Shown piece after piece: positions 1-11,966 of a stretch of DNA of 64,000 nucleotides. The stretch's first letter is position 1. Each line of letters begins with the position of its first letter. This DNA is from Dentipellis sp. KUC8613 (lineage: Eukaryota; Basidiomycota; Agaricomycetes; Russulales; Hericiaceae): the NCBI GenBank assembly GCA_002286715.1, contig NSJX01000005.1:249489-313488 (forward strand), given 5' to 3'. The notes under the pieces were generated by a model. It made no database searches. It was not told the origin of the DNA and saw nothing but the letters and a program-made list of their open reading frames with translations. The translations under genes and the position numbers were made by a program.

Positions 1-2809
1 TGACAGACAGCAATAATGTCGCTTCGTTCCAGAAGCAACCCCAGGAGTCCGCTCACGAGGCGCAGGCCAGCCTTCGCAACGACCGGAAGGATGCTTTGAA
101 TGACGCTGGCTAGGAACGTCTGCGTCTGGTTCTCAACTTCCTTCTGCTCCGCCGACTCGATAGGAGAGTCAAGGATTGGCGCATGGATGACGACGTCCAT
201 CTGAGAGAAACACGCGACGAGTAGCGTCAACATTGTCAGCATCTGTTGTGAGCTCAGATGCCTTGCTATCCGCGGCAGAAGCTTCTTGCCCTTCGTGGGA
301 GTGATGAGGGAGATGAATGGATGAGGGTTGCTGTGAGGAATTCGAGATTAATACAAGCATGTAAGTGTGAGACGCTGACTGACCTGGTCTCTAACGGAAC
401 CATGACACGAAGTCCATCCCACAACTGTTGCACCTGTTCGCCATATTGGGCATTCCTAGAACAGATGATGAGAGGACATACGGGAAAGAACAGTATCAAG
501 TAGAATCTCACCAAATGCCAACAGCCTCAAAGTCTTCCGAATCAGCGGGGGGCTTCTCCCCTCTGAGCTGCTCGATGTTCAGAATAAGGTCATAGAGGTG
601 CTCAAGAATAAACAGCGTCTCTTTCGACGTCAGCGGCTCTTTACGAACGATGCTGTTGGGCTAGATCAAGGGTAAGTATGACAGCCACCACCCAGGGTAG
701 AGCACTTACGTCGGCGGCACCAAGTGCTTCAGCGCCCATCTTTGCAGCCTCCTTCGCGGCACCCTCTCCATGCTTCCGGATGGCATCCTCTTGGGATATA
801 TGCGCGTGCCCCAAGACGGGGCTGCCCGATCCATTGGTAGACCCAGAGTTGACCTGCAGCAGCTGTCTAGGTGCGGCCTTGTAACTGCGGCCAGAAGTCT
901 TTCCGAGAGCACCCTGCAAGCTGTGAGAAGCTGTCCGCACTTTGAGCACGCTATCCGAGGTCATAGAGCAAAATTACACCAACAATGCATGCCCTTTTCC
1001 TTCTCCCGCAGTCGCGCGTTTTGAACGATTCGCTCGACTTGCTGCTCCATCTTCTGCATCGCGTTCGGGCGCCGACCAGCTCCCTTTTGCGCAAGACCGA
1101 GGCCCACACCACCGCCAGAACCGAACTTCAGCACGCGTTCGTCGGGAGCTTGAAGACCTAGCCGCGACCGAAGAATAGCGCCATAGACCTGCGCGTAGAA
1201 ATCTTCGGCGTACGGATCCTGCGTGACGAGTTGCGAGACTTGGATACGAGTGATGAAATCCTTGTCGGACTGCGTCATGAGATCGTTGTATCGGGACTGT
1301 GGGACATCAGCATACACCCTATCGCGGGGTGATCGTAGCCAGACGCACCATATGCGCGATCTTGGCCGCCTTCCGCCGTCTCTTCTCCTCCATCCGCTCG
1401 GTCTCCATGATCCTCCGCATCGCCTCCGCGCGCAGTGCCTCCTGCTCTTCCTGACTCGTAGCATTAATGTTCTGCAAAAACTCCTGCTGCGCGAGCTCCG
1501 ATAACAATCGCTGCTGCAGCTGGATGTTCTGCGGCAGGATCTGTCCGTTCTGCTGATACGGCGAATGCAGTTGGAGGTGCGGATCGATCATCGGAGAGCG
1601 TTGCCGGCGCTGGCCTAGCTGGCTGAGCGCCTGCACCTCCGCCAGGACCTGGTTCGATGCCTGCCGTTGGTGGAGGTACTGCTCACGCAGGAGTTGCTGC
1701 TGCTGTTGCTGCTCGTACTGCTGCTGGCGCTGCATCTCCGACAAGCGCTGTGCGCGAAGCTGGCGCTCGAGCTCTTCCATCCGGACCGCCTCTTGCAGCT
1801 GGAGCTCCTGCTGGAGCTGGCGCTCCCGAAGCTCCTGCTCGCGCTGTTCGCGGAGTTGCTGCTGGTGCTGCTGTTGTTGGAGAAGGAGCTGTTGCTGTTG
1901 CTGCTGTTGATGGAAGCGCGGCGACTGTGATTGCGGATGCATACGGGGCGGCGGCGCACGCGCCTGCTGCTGAAGTTGTTGCTGCTGCTGCTGATAGAGT
2001 TGCTGCTGCTGCTCCTGCAGGAGCTGTTCCTGCAGGAGCTGCTGCCGCTGGCTCGCAACAGCCGCACTGCGTGACTGCTGAGCGGCCGCGCGCATCTCTG
2101 CCTCGATCTCCTCGACAGTACGCACTCCTCTCTGGTTGATGCCGGCGCCGAGGGACTGGGCAGCCGGGATGCCAGGGGATGCGCGCATCTGGCCGACCGG
2201 CGGAAGTGCGCCATTGCCGATATGCGACGGTATCCTTGCGGAGCCCGGGCGGGCATGCTCTATCGGCGTGCGGACGCCATTCATCCTCGGAAGCACGGAG
2301 AACGGCGACTTCTCATCCCAGAGCGAGTGCGCTTGCGGGGCTGCGGTGCATAACAAGAGAAACGTAAGACGAGCACCAGAGCAAGGTCATGACTGTCGTA
2401 CAAGGTTGACCCTGCGGCGCAGCAGCTCCCCCCGGCTCGTGTCTCGCTTTGCCCTGAGGTGCGGCGTCCCGCGATGGCTCCTGGATGGGCGGCGTCGGCT
2501 TGGGATGGCCATCCTGCGGCAGGCCAGTCTGTGCAAAGTCAAAATCTTTGCCTTATCGACGCGGTGCGCAGAGGCGAAAGTAAGAGCGGTACTGCAGGAT
2601 AGGCGAGAGGACGACGTACCGACCGCGCCCGTGCCGCCGAATGTCTCGTCGTTCAGCTCGTCACCGCCCTCCTGAAGCGCATCCCCGAGCCCATCGTAGC
2701 TCTCCTCCCCCCAGGTATAGACCGCGAGATCCTCCTTCTCCTTCCCTTCCAAGAACTGTTGCTTCTCTCTTTCTAGTAGGTCGTTCTGCTCGAAGCCGAA
2801 GAAAGACAT
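1..2809 (-). CDS. PAT1: Pat1 decapping activator (3' end cut off by window edge)
   Basis: Pat1 is a P-body scaffold that activates mRNA decapping and represses translation, binding Dhh1, Lsm1-7 and decapping enzymes in the cytoplasm. The ATG at 2809 gives the family start MSFFGFE and the N-terminal NDETFGG motif. Exon 1 ends near 2621, exon 2 lies about 2403-2550, and a long exon (about 2342 to 1349) holds a Gln-rich linker. An intron at 1348-1297 then joins it to the conserved core (SRYNDLMTQSDKDF, then QLVTQDPYAEDFY). Further exons carry SLQGALGKTSG and AAPRQLLQV, equivalent to the Pat1 mid-domain, then the helical C-terminal domain. The reading frame is still open at base 1, so the C-terminus is missing. 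Identity is firm; some splice junctions (about 985-932, 712-663, 528-470) are inferred from GT-AG and protein continuity. Confidence 0.93.
1600..2080 (-). repeat. CAG/CTG-rich tract coding the PAT1 polyglutamine linker
   Basis: Imperfect CAG/CAA trinucleotide runs encode many Gln-rich blocks (several of 5-6 Gln in a row, mixed with Leu, Arg and Glu) between the Pat1 N-terminal motif and core domain. The frame is open throughout. Low-complexity linkers are common in Pat1, but the Gln content here is high and the tract may vary in length between strains. Confidence 0.85.
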
Positions 2810-3005
2810 ATGATGGACGAGGGTAAATCAAGGCCTCGAGGCCAGCATTAGGGTCGAATAACTTTCTGCTCTATTGCTCTGTCTCGGCGTCAGTGGCTGA
2901 AATCGGCTTGCACAAACAACGCCACACTCTCGCGGCACTTCAATTTCCGTCGTCAAGGCCCTCGCGTCATCACCAAAGCAATACAAGCTACACTACACTA
3001 CAGTC

Positions 3006-5469
3006 TCAGACACCTCTTTTCACAGCCCTGATGTACAGAGGCATTGTCGCGCCCCCAGTATGGCTCCGCAGAAATGGGCGCGACACGATATACGACTTGA
3101 TATAGAGATCGTCTGGGGGGAAAGCGAGGCGGAACTCGAAGGACCGAATGAGTGTGAAGAGCAACACCTTCATTCTACGGAGCACAGGTGTCAGAATTCC
3201 CTCCCATGCATGAATGCGAGACATACTCAATGACGGCGAAGCGGTACCCAATGCAAGCATGTGGGCCGGCGATGAACGTGAAGAGGTTGCTGAAGACGCT
3301 CGGGATCGCGTGCGCGGCTTCCGGGACATTCGTCCAGCGTTCAGGTCTGCAATAGGTTCACGAGTAATGAGCATGCATCCCTCAGTGTCATCATAAGACT
3401 CACTTGAATTCAAGTGCGTCATCACCCCATAACTTTGTCGACTTGTTGATATGCCGGATCGGAATCGTGAGCCAGTCGCCTTTGCTTATCCTACGAAGGG
3501 GGGCTGAGCGCCGAGAAGCGTCGTAAATACGACACCGGACATACCTGAACTCCTTCCTTGTCACACCATCTCGACCCGTCACCGGCTCTTCCAGAGGGAT
3601 GACGTCGTCCTCGGCCGCAACACGCGACGTGGCTGGCACGGGCGGATAGAGCCGCAGACTTTCCCGCACCACAGCGTCAAGGTAAGGCAGAGAATTCACC
3701 TCGTCCATCGTGGGGTTATCTGATGGGTGACTGAGCACTTCATCCCGCAATTTAGTCTGGACGCGGGAGAAGCAAGCAAGCGCATAGAGGGCCCAGGTCG
3801 TGCCGGTACTGGACCGCCTTCAGTACCGCTTTGCATTGGCATGCAGATACCCTCATACCTCGTAGTTTCATGTCCGGCAACGAGGAAAGTTGGAACCTCT
3901 GTGAATTTATCAGACAGGCAGCAAGACAGCCCACTGGATCGACGCACGCGAGAGAACGTCTTTGTCTTCCATTCTGTAGCTCTCCGGCAAGTCAGTGGCC
4001 ATGTTCGCCCTGATGAGCAAGCTGAGCAGGTCGCGTCCTTGTACGTGCTCTTTTCCCACTGTCTTCGCGTCCCTGTGTTCAGCAAGCACAGCTGCTTTCT
4101 TTTGCGCAATGAGCCCGTTTCCGATGCGACGCATAGTTGTCATAGCACGGGCGCGTTCACGTTGGCTCGCAGTTGGCTGAAAAAAGGGAGTAAAGGGAAG
4201 AACTGGATAAGTATGTCGACAAAAAGATCATAAAACATCACGAACAAGATGGCGTAAGATTGGGAAGAAGAGCTGCAGGTGCATAATTAAGCTTTCGGGA
4301 TCGAAAGAAAAGACTTTGGCCACAGCCGCATTCAATTCGTTCGGATGGTCCTCAGAAGCATGCAGAGCATCGAAAGAGTAGTCGAAGCCTGTCATCAACC
4401 TGTGGTTAGTTCGTATGACCACTGGCTTAGATGGTAATTGACCTGCTAATCCGATTATGTCCAAAGTTACCTTGTTCAACCACGGGTAGACATCAACCTT
4501 CACCTGCGGCGGACTGCCGTCCCCCTTGACGCGATCAAGTAGGACATCTCTTAGCTGTGACACCTCTCATCAGATCGGACACAGTGATAAACGGAGTGGG
4601 ACTACCTCGATGGACTTCTCCACCATTGTTTCAGTCAGTTCACGAATCTGCGCTGGACCGAAAGCGGGGTTCTACCGTAGCTCAGCGTGAGATCGAATGG
4701 AGGTCGACCACAAGGGCACACTTACCATCACCCTCCGCTACACGGCAAGATGAAGCACGTCAAAATTGACTGAATTCCAGCGGTAGGAAATACTCACTTG
4801 CTGCCGATGCTTAGCACCTACGCAACCGTGAGCATGGGTAATATTTTTTAACTACTGATGCGACAGACCTTCTACAACAAGCAAGCCTATCGCCAGATTA
4901 AGACATTTATGGGTCGAAACCAAGCGTACAGATGAGTAGCACGCACCGTCCCCAGCGATTCCACCTAGAGTATAATTCAATTCATCTGGTTTTGGATATT
5001 TAGTCTGATTTGAAAGGATGTATTGCAATGCCTTGGTATCCGCAGTGAAGACTTCGAAGCTCTACTGACGCGTCAATAGCTGCAAAAAGGCCCAGCGTGA
5101 TTACTTACGTTGAGGAATCCGCGATAACTAAACGTATCGCCATACGTCTCAATGCACTCTTCGCCTTCAAGTTGAGCAATTGGTTCAAGGTTGGACGCAG
5201 TGTCAAAGCTTCCTGATAACCAGCTACGAGATTCAGGGCCTGGAAGGAAGCGTAGTGGGGAGGTATAAATGCGCGCAAGTCGGCAGAAAAGCTTGTATGC
5301 GATGCTAGTGGTCACCACTGCGGAAAGACCCGCTGCCGCAAGGGAAAGGGCTTTCAAGGCCGGTACAAGCACCCCTCTCAACTCAGGCATGCCAAGCTGT
5401 AGGATACAGGGTCCGAGTTCATCGACAATTACCAGATAAGAACATACGAAAGCTCACCTGAATCGACAT
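3006..5469 (-). CDS. Cytochrome P450 monooxygenase, many small exons
   Basis: Membrane-anchored heme monooxygenase of unknown substrate. The ATG at 5469 gives MSIQ, and a 61 bp intron joins it to [12 protein letters not shown]; an alternative start is the Met at 5390. Visible elements in order are a hydrophobic anchor, the Pro-rich hinge RFLPGPES, the exon with [14 protein letters not shown], small exons around 4870 and 4800, [14 protein letters not shown], the I-helix oxygen-binding motif FLVAGHETT (about 3875), the K-helix ExxR in [13 protein letters not shown] (about 3650), and the heme loop [13 protein letters not shown] (about 3260) with the Cys ligand. The C-terminus is [12 protein letters not shown]. 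All key residues are present, so the gene looks intact. The heme loop has His where many P450s have Arg (FxxGxRxCxG); His at this place is known, as in CYP51. It is divergent from the debranching enzyme gene. The CYP family cannot be fixed by eye. Confidence 0.9.
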
Positions 5470-5990
5470 GTTGGGTCCCAAACAGTATTGAACGCAGGAG
5501 CTTCCGAGAGACTCGTGCTCGAAAACTCGCTAGGGGACAAGTATCAGGCAGAGATGTTTCTGGCCGTGAATTGGGCGGGACCAGCAACGACCAATCAATA
5601 TTGCTCTACGATGGCTCTACTTATTGTGTGTTGCCCAGGGGCACTTCTAAAGTGCGCAGTCGGCCAGGGACGCGTGAGATTGAGAACGGGCCGACACGAG
5701 GTTGGGTGTCGTTGGGCTGTTTGAGCGTCAACGGAGCCAAATTGCGCGCTGCGGACCTGATGCGACGACTCTGTATCAGCTGACCTCCCAATTTCGCGGC
5801 CAAGTTGTCGGGTGGCAACGTGTGTAGACTACCGTCGATGCAATACAGTGCTCGACATGCAGAAATACGGTAGCAATGTTGTTGGCAATTTGCGAATGGT
5901 GAGTGGATGGAATCACGCTCCGAACTTGCAGTCGGTTGCGGCCGAAGCCGCGGCCCGGTCCTCGATATGGCAATTACGAGCAACGATGCA

Positions 5991-5998
5991 TGACGTCA
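5991..5998. promoter_or_regulatory. CRE/ATF-type palindrome TGACGTCA
   Basis: A perfect 8 bp TGACGTCA lies 108 bp upstream of the debranching enzyme ATG and about 46 bp upstream of a TATA-like box. This is the classical binding site of CREB/ATF-type bZIP factors. Position and spacing fit a real activator site; binding is inference. Confidence 0.5.
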
Positions 5999-6043
5999 GA
6001 CCCCAGCGCCAGGTTCAAGTCACGGCGCGCGCACCTCCCGAGC

Positions 6044-6053
6044 TATACTTAAG
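6044..6053 (+). promoter_or_regulatory. TATA-like box of the debranching enzyme gene
   Basis: TATACTTAAG lies 62 bp upstream of the ATG at 6106, a normal distance for a fungal core promoter with a short 5' leader. A pyrimidine-rich stretch (6065-6100) follows, as is common near fungal start sites. Confidence 0.4.
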
Positions 6054-6105
6054 GGCTCGTCGCGTCTCTCCCCGCCCTCGCCCACGTCTTCCCCCTCCCC
6101 TCATC

Positions 6106-9100
6106 ATGACCCGCCCTTTAAAGATCAATCCCATCGACGGGCATTCTAACGGCGCTGCGGGTGATCTTCACATCAGTTTTGCGTCGAACAAGGCGGCTTC
6201 TCCAGTTGACTCTACACATCCCAAGACGCCCGCCGATGAGGGCATCAGGTTCTTCGAGTCGGAGGTGACGAAAGATGAGGGGCCGATACGTGTCTATGAG
6301 CTGTCGCTTGATGCGGATGGCGGGCCTAGCAAAGACAAAAGCGTGCGCGGCGTGAACTATCAATGCTTGAATCTAACTGCTGATACTTGACATAGTATAT
6401 TCGCCTTCCTCCAGCAACCACACCATACGTACTTCGTGTATCGCTAGAGGCCGGAACACCCGCATCGAGGCATGGTGTGTTCAAGACCAACTTCCCGCTG
6501 GACGGCGGCGTGTACGATCGCAACAAGTTCTGCGAGAGAAAGTATGCACGCCAAATCAGCTTCCAACTATTGGCCATCTCACACACTTAACAGGCTACCA
6601 ACTGATTTCTCCAAGGCTATCCAGATTGACCTGCCCATATCCCATGCCGGAGCTTTTGCTTACTGGGTGGAGTATGACGACCGCGATGCTCCGGGTGGGC
6701 GCACCAGAGGTCGCAAGGGTTATTTCAACATTGACCCATGCCTCAGCATCAAAGCGCGCACTCCCATACTGTCATCCGAGAAGAAGCCGCTTTCTATAGC
6801 GGATGGTGGTGCAGTCTTGAAGGACGAATATGTCAACCTTCCTCTGTCCGGCATCTCCCTCATCAGCGTCATCTCCAAGTGGATGGGCCCCGTGTCCAAC
6901 TGGCCGAAATTCTTCAAGGAGGCCAGCGACAGGGGATACAACATGCTGCACTGGGCTCCGTTGCAGACGCGCGGCGATAGCGACTCTCCCTACTCCATCC
7001 GCGACCAGCTTTCCTATGACCCCAGTGTTTTCGACGACAAGAGCGAGTATGAGAAGGACGGCGGCGTCGGGAAGATGGAAGAAATTCTCAAGACGGCAAG
7101 AGAGGATTACGGGTTGCTGAACGTTACCGATGTGGTCCTGAACCACACTGCCAACAACACTGACTGGCTGCAGGATCACCCGGAAGCTGGTCAGTCGGTT
7201 TCTGAACATGCGGTTCTCTCGCCCCTGCTCACCATCAGTATCTAGGCTTTAGCCCCGCAAACACCCCCCATCTACTCCCTGCGTTGGAGCTCGATGATGC
7301 TATCCTCGAGTTCTCTGCGACATTGAAGTCTAGAGGACTGCCAAGTTTTATTCGCTCAATAGAGGACGTCGACGCAGTAATGCGGGGCCTTGATGAATGC
7401 ATCAAGGAGAAAAATCTGTGGCAATTTTACGTGCTAGACGTCAAGCGGGAGAAGGAGGGCTTGCAGAAGATACTTCCAGGAGGAGAGACAAAGCCATGGG
7501 CGGGACCCTCTTTGAAGGGCAAGGCGCCCGCCGAAATTGCGGATGTGATTCGCGCACACGACCAAGGCAGCACCATCCAGGGACTTGGCAAATTTGCGAA
7601 ACGCTATTGCCCACGGGTTGATCCTCTTGTCGCCGCTGGTATCATGCAGGCAGCCGAAGTCGAGGGCGACCCTGTGGAGATCTGGGGGCACATTGTAGAT
7701 GTGATCAATCTCCCTTTATACCTCGAATGGGAGGCAGATCTTCGGATTGCGACGGAGCAGATTCGCAATAAGGTCATCCAGACCCATGTGGATAGCCATC
7801 CTGCGAAACCGGTGGAGATCACGCGAGAGTGAGTTCCGATTTGCGCAGCTTGAGATTGTACTCAGCTCTTTCTAGTTCGCCGCTTGTTGCATCATACTTT
7901 GTTCGCCTCCCTGGCGCCGAGAAGGACCCCCACAAGTACTCACTCGCCGTGAATGGATGGATTTGGGGTGCCAATCCGCTCTCGAACTTCGCTGCACTAC
8001 CCTCAAAGGCGTACTTCCAGCGCATCATCTTTGGCTGGGGCGACTGCGTCAAGCTCAATTACGGTAACTCCCGCGACGAGTCGCCTTTCCTGTGGGACCG
8101 TATGACCGACTACGTTTGCACCTTGGCACGCGCCTTCAACGGATTCCGATTGGATAACTGCCACTCTACTCCCCTCAATGTTGGCACCTACCTCCTCGAC
8201 CGTGCTCGTGCGGTCAACCCCGATCTTTATGTCGTTGCAGAGCTGTTCACAGGTTCCGAGGACATGGACACAATTTTCGTCAGCCAGCTCGGCATCAACA
8301 GTCTTGTGCGCGAGGCAGGTAACGCATGGGGGCCGAATAACCTGTCCCAGATCGTCTGGCGCGATGGTCTTGGGAAGCCGATCGGTAGCATGGATGGCGC
8401 CTGCCTCAGCTCCACTGGATACATCTCCAGCCCGACGACTTCAGGCAAGGGACCGGTTCGCCCATGTATCATCAGCCCCGTGAGAGGGGCGCTCCCGCAT
8501 GCTTTGCTTTACGACCAGACGCACGACAACGAAGCAACGGCTAGCAAAATGACTGCTGAGCAGACGCTTTCCGTTGGGGCGATCGTTACGTTCTCATGGT
8601 CCGCCACGGGAAGTGTGAAGGGCTTCGATGAAGTTTATCCAAAGCTATTGGATCTGGTAGGTGAAAAGAGGCCGTATGAGCTCGTGGGTCTTGGTCCAGG
8701 TGAAGGCGCGATCGATGGCGAGTTCAGGACGACGGGTATTGCGCCCATTAAGCGACTTTTCAACAACCTCCACCGTGAGATGGTGTTGGGTGGCTTTGAG
8801 GAGGGTCACGTTCATCAAGAAAATGACGTGAGTAATAAATTTATTCTGGCATAATGGTACATCTAACCGAATACAAATTCACAGTATCTAGTCCTGCATC
8901 GCGTGCAGCCGAATACGCAGAAAGGATATCTTCTTGTAGCGCATACGGCTTTCCCGAATACTAGAGGGTCAAAGGACCGAGGCTTCAGTAAGTTGGGTAC
9001 TCTCTAGACCATAAGTGGTCACTAACTCTGTTGCAGTTGAGCCCATTCGCCTGCGCCGTTCTAAGGCCAAATTCCTTTTCGGTGCTGCGGCAGAGTTCAT

Positions 9101-11464
9101 CCCGTTCAAAGAAGGCCAAGAAGTGCTCAGTGGGATACCTACCAAGCTGATCTCTCTGGCGCCCGTCGAACCCCGTTCGGGCAACGACCACGATGGACCG
9201 TACTCTGAAGTCGTGGTACCTGACTACTTCCCTCCGGGCGCAGTGATGGTGTTTGAAACGCAGCTCGAAGGTCTTGACCCCGCTCTCGACCAGTTCTGTT
9301 CGTCTGGCGCAGAAGAGGCCTTCAAAGAACTTGATCTCGTTGACCTCAATGTTGCTCTCTTCAGGGCCGAGGCCGAAGAGCTGGACGCTACCCGTGGCGA
9401 GGTTGGCGCGTACAATATCCCAGGGTTCGGCAAGCTCACCTATTGCGGCCTGGAAGGTTGGATGCGTCCTCTTACCCCTGTCATCCAGCATAACGACCTT
9501 GGCCATCCTATTTGCGGGCATCTCAGAGATGGGACATGGGCTCTGGATTATATTCAGTCGCGCTTGGAGAAGCAAGTTTCGGATTTCCCTCGTCTCGCAG
9601 CGCCTGCCGCATGGTTCAAAGAACGCTTTGATCGCGTGAAGGCCACCGTGCCATCCTACCTCCGCCCGAAGTACTTCGCTCTCATCATCTCGGAAGCGTA
9701 CTCTGCGGCGCGACAAGGGGCAATTGAACTGTGCTCAGAGTTCGTCACCAATGGACATGCCTTCACCCAGGACCTGGCCCTAGTTGCAGCGCAGATGCAC
9801 GGTCGTGTACTGTCAGCATCGCTGGACTCCGGTGTGCCCACTCCATCCCTTGCTGCAGGCCTGCCGCATTTCGCCACCAACTGGGCACGGTGCTGGGGCC
9901 GTGATGTCTTCATATCGTTGCGCGGCCTGTTCCTCACCACCGGCAACTTCGGGTACGCGAAGACGCACATCCTGGCTTTTGCGTCTACACTGAAGCACGG
10001 CATGATCCCTAACTTGCTCGACTCTCTGCGCAATCCGAGGTACAACTCCCGCGATTCGCCCTGGTGGATGGTGCAGAACATCCAAGACTACGTCGAAATG
10101 GTTCCCGATGGGATCGCCATTCTCTCAGAGACCGTCAAGCGCCGGTTCCCGAAGGACGATACTTGGGTACCCTGGGACGACCCTCGCGCATACTCGGAGT
10201 CAAGCACCATCGCTGAGATAATTCAAGAGATCTTGCAGCGTCATGCCGATGGCATTTCATTCCGGGAGTACAACGCCGGACCGAACCTGGACATGCAGAT
10301 GAGCGATGCTGGCTTCAACGTCGACGTCAGGGTGGACTGGAAGACCGGCTTGTTGCTAGGTGGAAACAGCTCCAACTGCGGAACGTGGATGGACAAGATG
10401 GGCGAGTCTGCGAAAGCGGGCAACAAAGGCCTCCCAGGAACACCGCGCGACGGAGCCCCGGTTGAGATCACCGGCTTGTTGAAGAGTGCGCTGCGATGGC
10501 TGGATGAGCTGTCCGCGAAGGGAAAGTTCCCCTTCACGGGCGTTGAGACCGAAGGTAAGGCTGTTCGTGTCGCCCGCGGGTCCGTCAGGCTGATTTTTTT
10601 CTTGACAGTCAACGGAACTCGCCGCCTTGTAACCTATAAGGAATGGGGTGCTCTCATTTCTGACTCTTTCGAGAAATGCTACTACGTTCCCAAGGGTGCG
10701 TGATCATCTTCGTACTATGCGACTCTGTCTGATTGAAACGCAGATGCATCCGAGGACTCCAAGTATAACTTGGATCCCAAACTCGTGAACCGTCGCGGCA
10801 TCTACAAGGATGTCTACGGCTCCGGGTCTGGGCGCGAGTGGTCGGACTACCAATTCAGGCCAAACTTCCCTATTGCCATGACTGTAGCGCCCGAGCTCTT
10901 CGACCCCGAACATGCTCTGGGTGCCTTGAAACTCGCAGACGAGGTTCTCCGAGGGCCCCTCGGCATGAAGACGCTGGATCCCATCGACCTCCAATACCGC
11001 CCGTACTACGACAATGCGAATGATTCGGATGATCCCGCTGTCGCCAAGGGAAGGAACTACCATAATGTAGGCGTCTTGTTTGGCCTGTATGGTTGAGTTC
11101 GCGGTCTCATCGTATCTTCCGCAGGGCCCTGAGTGGGGATGGCCGTTAGGATATTTCCTGCGCGCCTACCTATACTTCGATGTCAAAGTTGGCGAAGGGC
11201 AAAAGGTGAGTCTAGTGCATAACTTCGCTATGGTTTATTCTCAATATCTACTTCTTCTAGGACCGCCATCACACGCTGCACACCATTCACTCTCGCCTTC
11301 TTCCGTCGCGCGCATTCATCCGCAGCGACCCATGGGCCGGGCTGCCCGAGCTCACGAACAAGGACGGCGCGTTCTGCTATGACTCGTGCCGCACGCAAGC
11401 GTGGAGCGCCAGCACGCTGCTCGATTGCCTGGAAGACGTGCACAAGTTATACACGCAACTTTAA
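6106..11464 (+). CDS. GDB1: Glycogen debranching enzyme (4-alpha-glucanotransferase / amylo-1,6-glucosidase)
   Basis: A bifunctional cytosolic enzyme that moves maltosyl/maltotriosyl stubs and then hydrolyses the alpha-1,6 branch glucose during glycogen breakdown. It starts with [12 protein letters not shown]. The N-terminal GH13-type half shows region [11 protein letters not shown] (about 7125), the nucleophile region [11 protein letters not shown] (about 8140), the acid/base region [13 protein letters not shown] (about 8235) and region [11 protein letters not shown] (about 8510). The C-terminal GH133 half shows [11 protein letters not shown] (about 9895), [27 protein letters not shown] and [11 protein letters not shown]. 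Introns include 7188-7243, about 7829-7875, about 8827-8883, one near 9000-9035, an in-frame one at 10555-10608, and later short ones. The last exon ends in DVHKLYTQL before TAA at 11462-11464. Both catalytic halves are complete. Confidence 0.96.
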
Positions 11465-11966
11465 AGCTTTCTGTTTCCTCTCTCTCGCGACTTCAGCAAA
11501 CGTACACGACTTTTCAATGTTTCCACTAGAATTTGTCTGTCTCAACTGGATGTGTCTACGCCGTTTAGAGCACCTGTATACCTGTATTTTTACCACATTT
11601 ACCATTCACGCACGGCTGTCCGCAATATTATACCAACTTTGGACGATACAGGTACACCAGGGCGTGATCGTGTTGCGCGTGGCATGAGATCTGAGATCTC
11701 AGATATAAATACAACAACAAAGCAAATAAAGTACAGCAGGTGGGTATGGTATGTGACGGTGAGGCCGTGCCATGCACGCAGAGATCACGAAACGTTCTGG
11801 TCGCGCTGATGCATGATAGGTATCGATGGGAGAAGCCGCGGCCAGGGCTGGTGTGAACGCGAACGCGTCGCCGCACGGTGCAGGGGGCCAGGGTTATCTG
11901 ATGGAAGGGGATGGGGAGTGCTTCTCGTCGCCCTCGGCCACGCGCACGGAGGGGCCCACGCGCGCC
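11465..11966. other. Convergent intergenic region, no gene seen
   Basis: The 3' ends of the debranching enzyme (plus) and SGF73 (minus) face each other here. The stretch is AT-richer than its surroundings. I see no supported coding or RNA feature beyond the expected 3' untranslated regions. Confidence 0.6.

Larger units (their letters stand above)
5470..6105. promoter_or_regulatory. Divergent promoter region between P450 and debranching enzyme genes
   Basis: This 636 bp non-coding gap separates two genes transcribed away from each other. The side next to the debranching enzyme holds a CRE-like palindrome and a TATA-like sequence (separate entries). A CCAAT pentamer lies near 5590. I see no open frame of gene quality. 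Confidence 0.6.

Noticed and set aside
6005..6025. tRNA B-box-like GGTTCAAGTC
   Set aside because: No A box, no acceptor stem pairing and no T-loop context; it lies in the debranching enzyme promoter.
8985..9716. 243-codon minus-strand frame
   Set aside because: It lies entirely inside the debranching enzyme C-terminal domain on the opposite strand. GC-rich codon use leaves the antisense frame open; no domain is visible.
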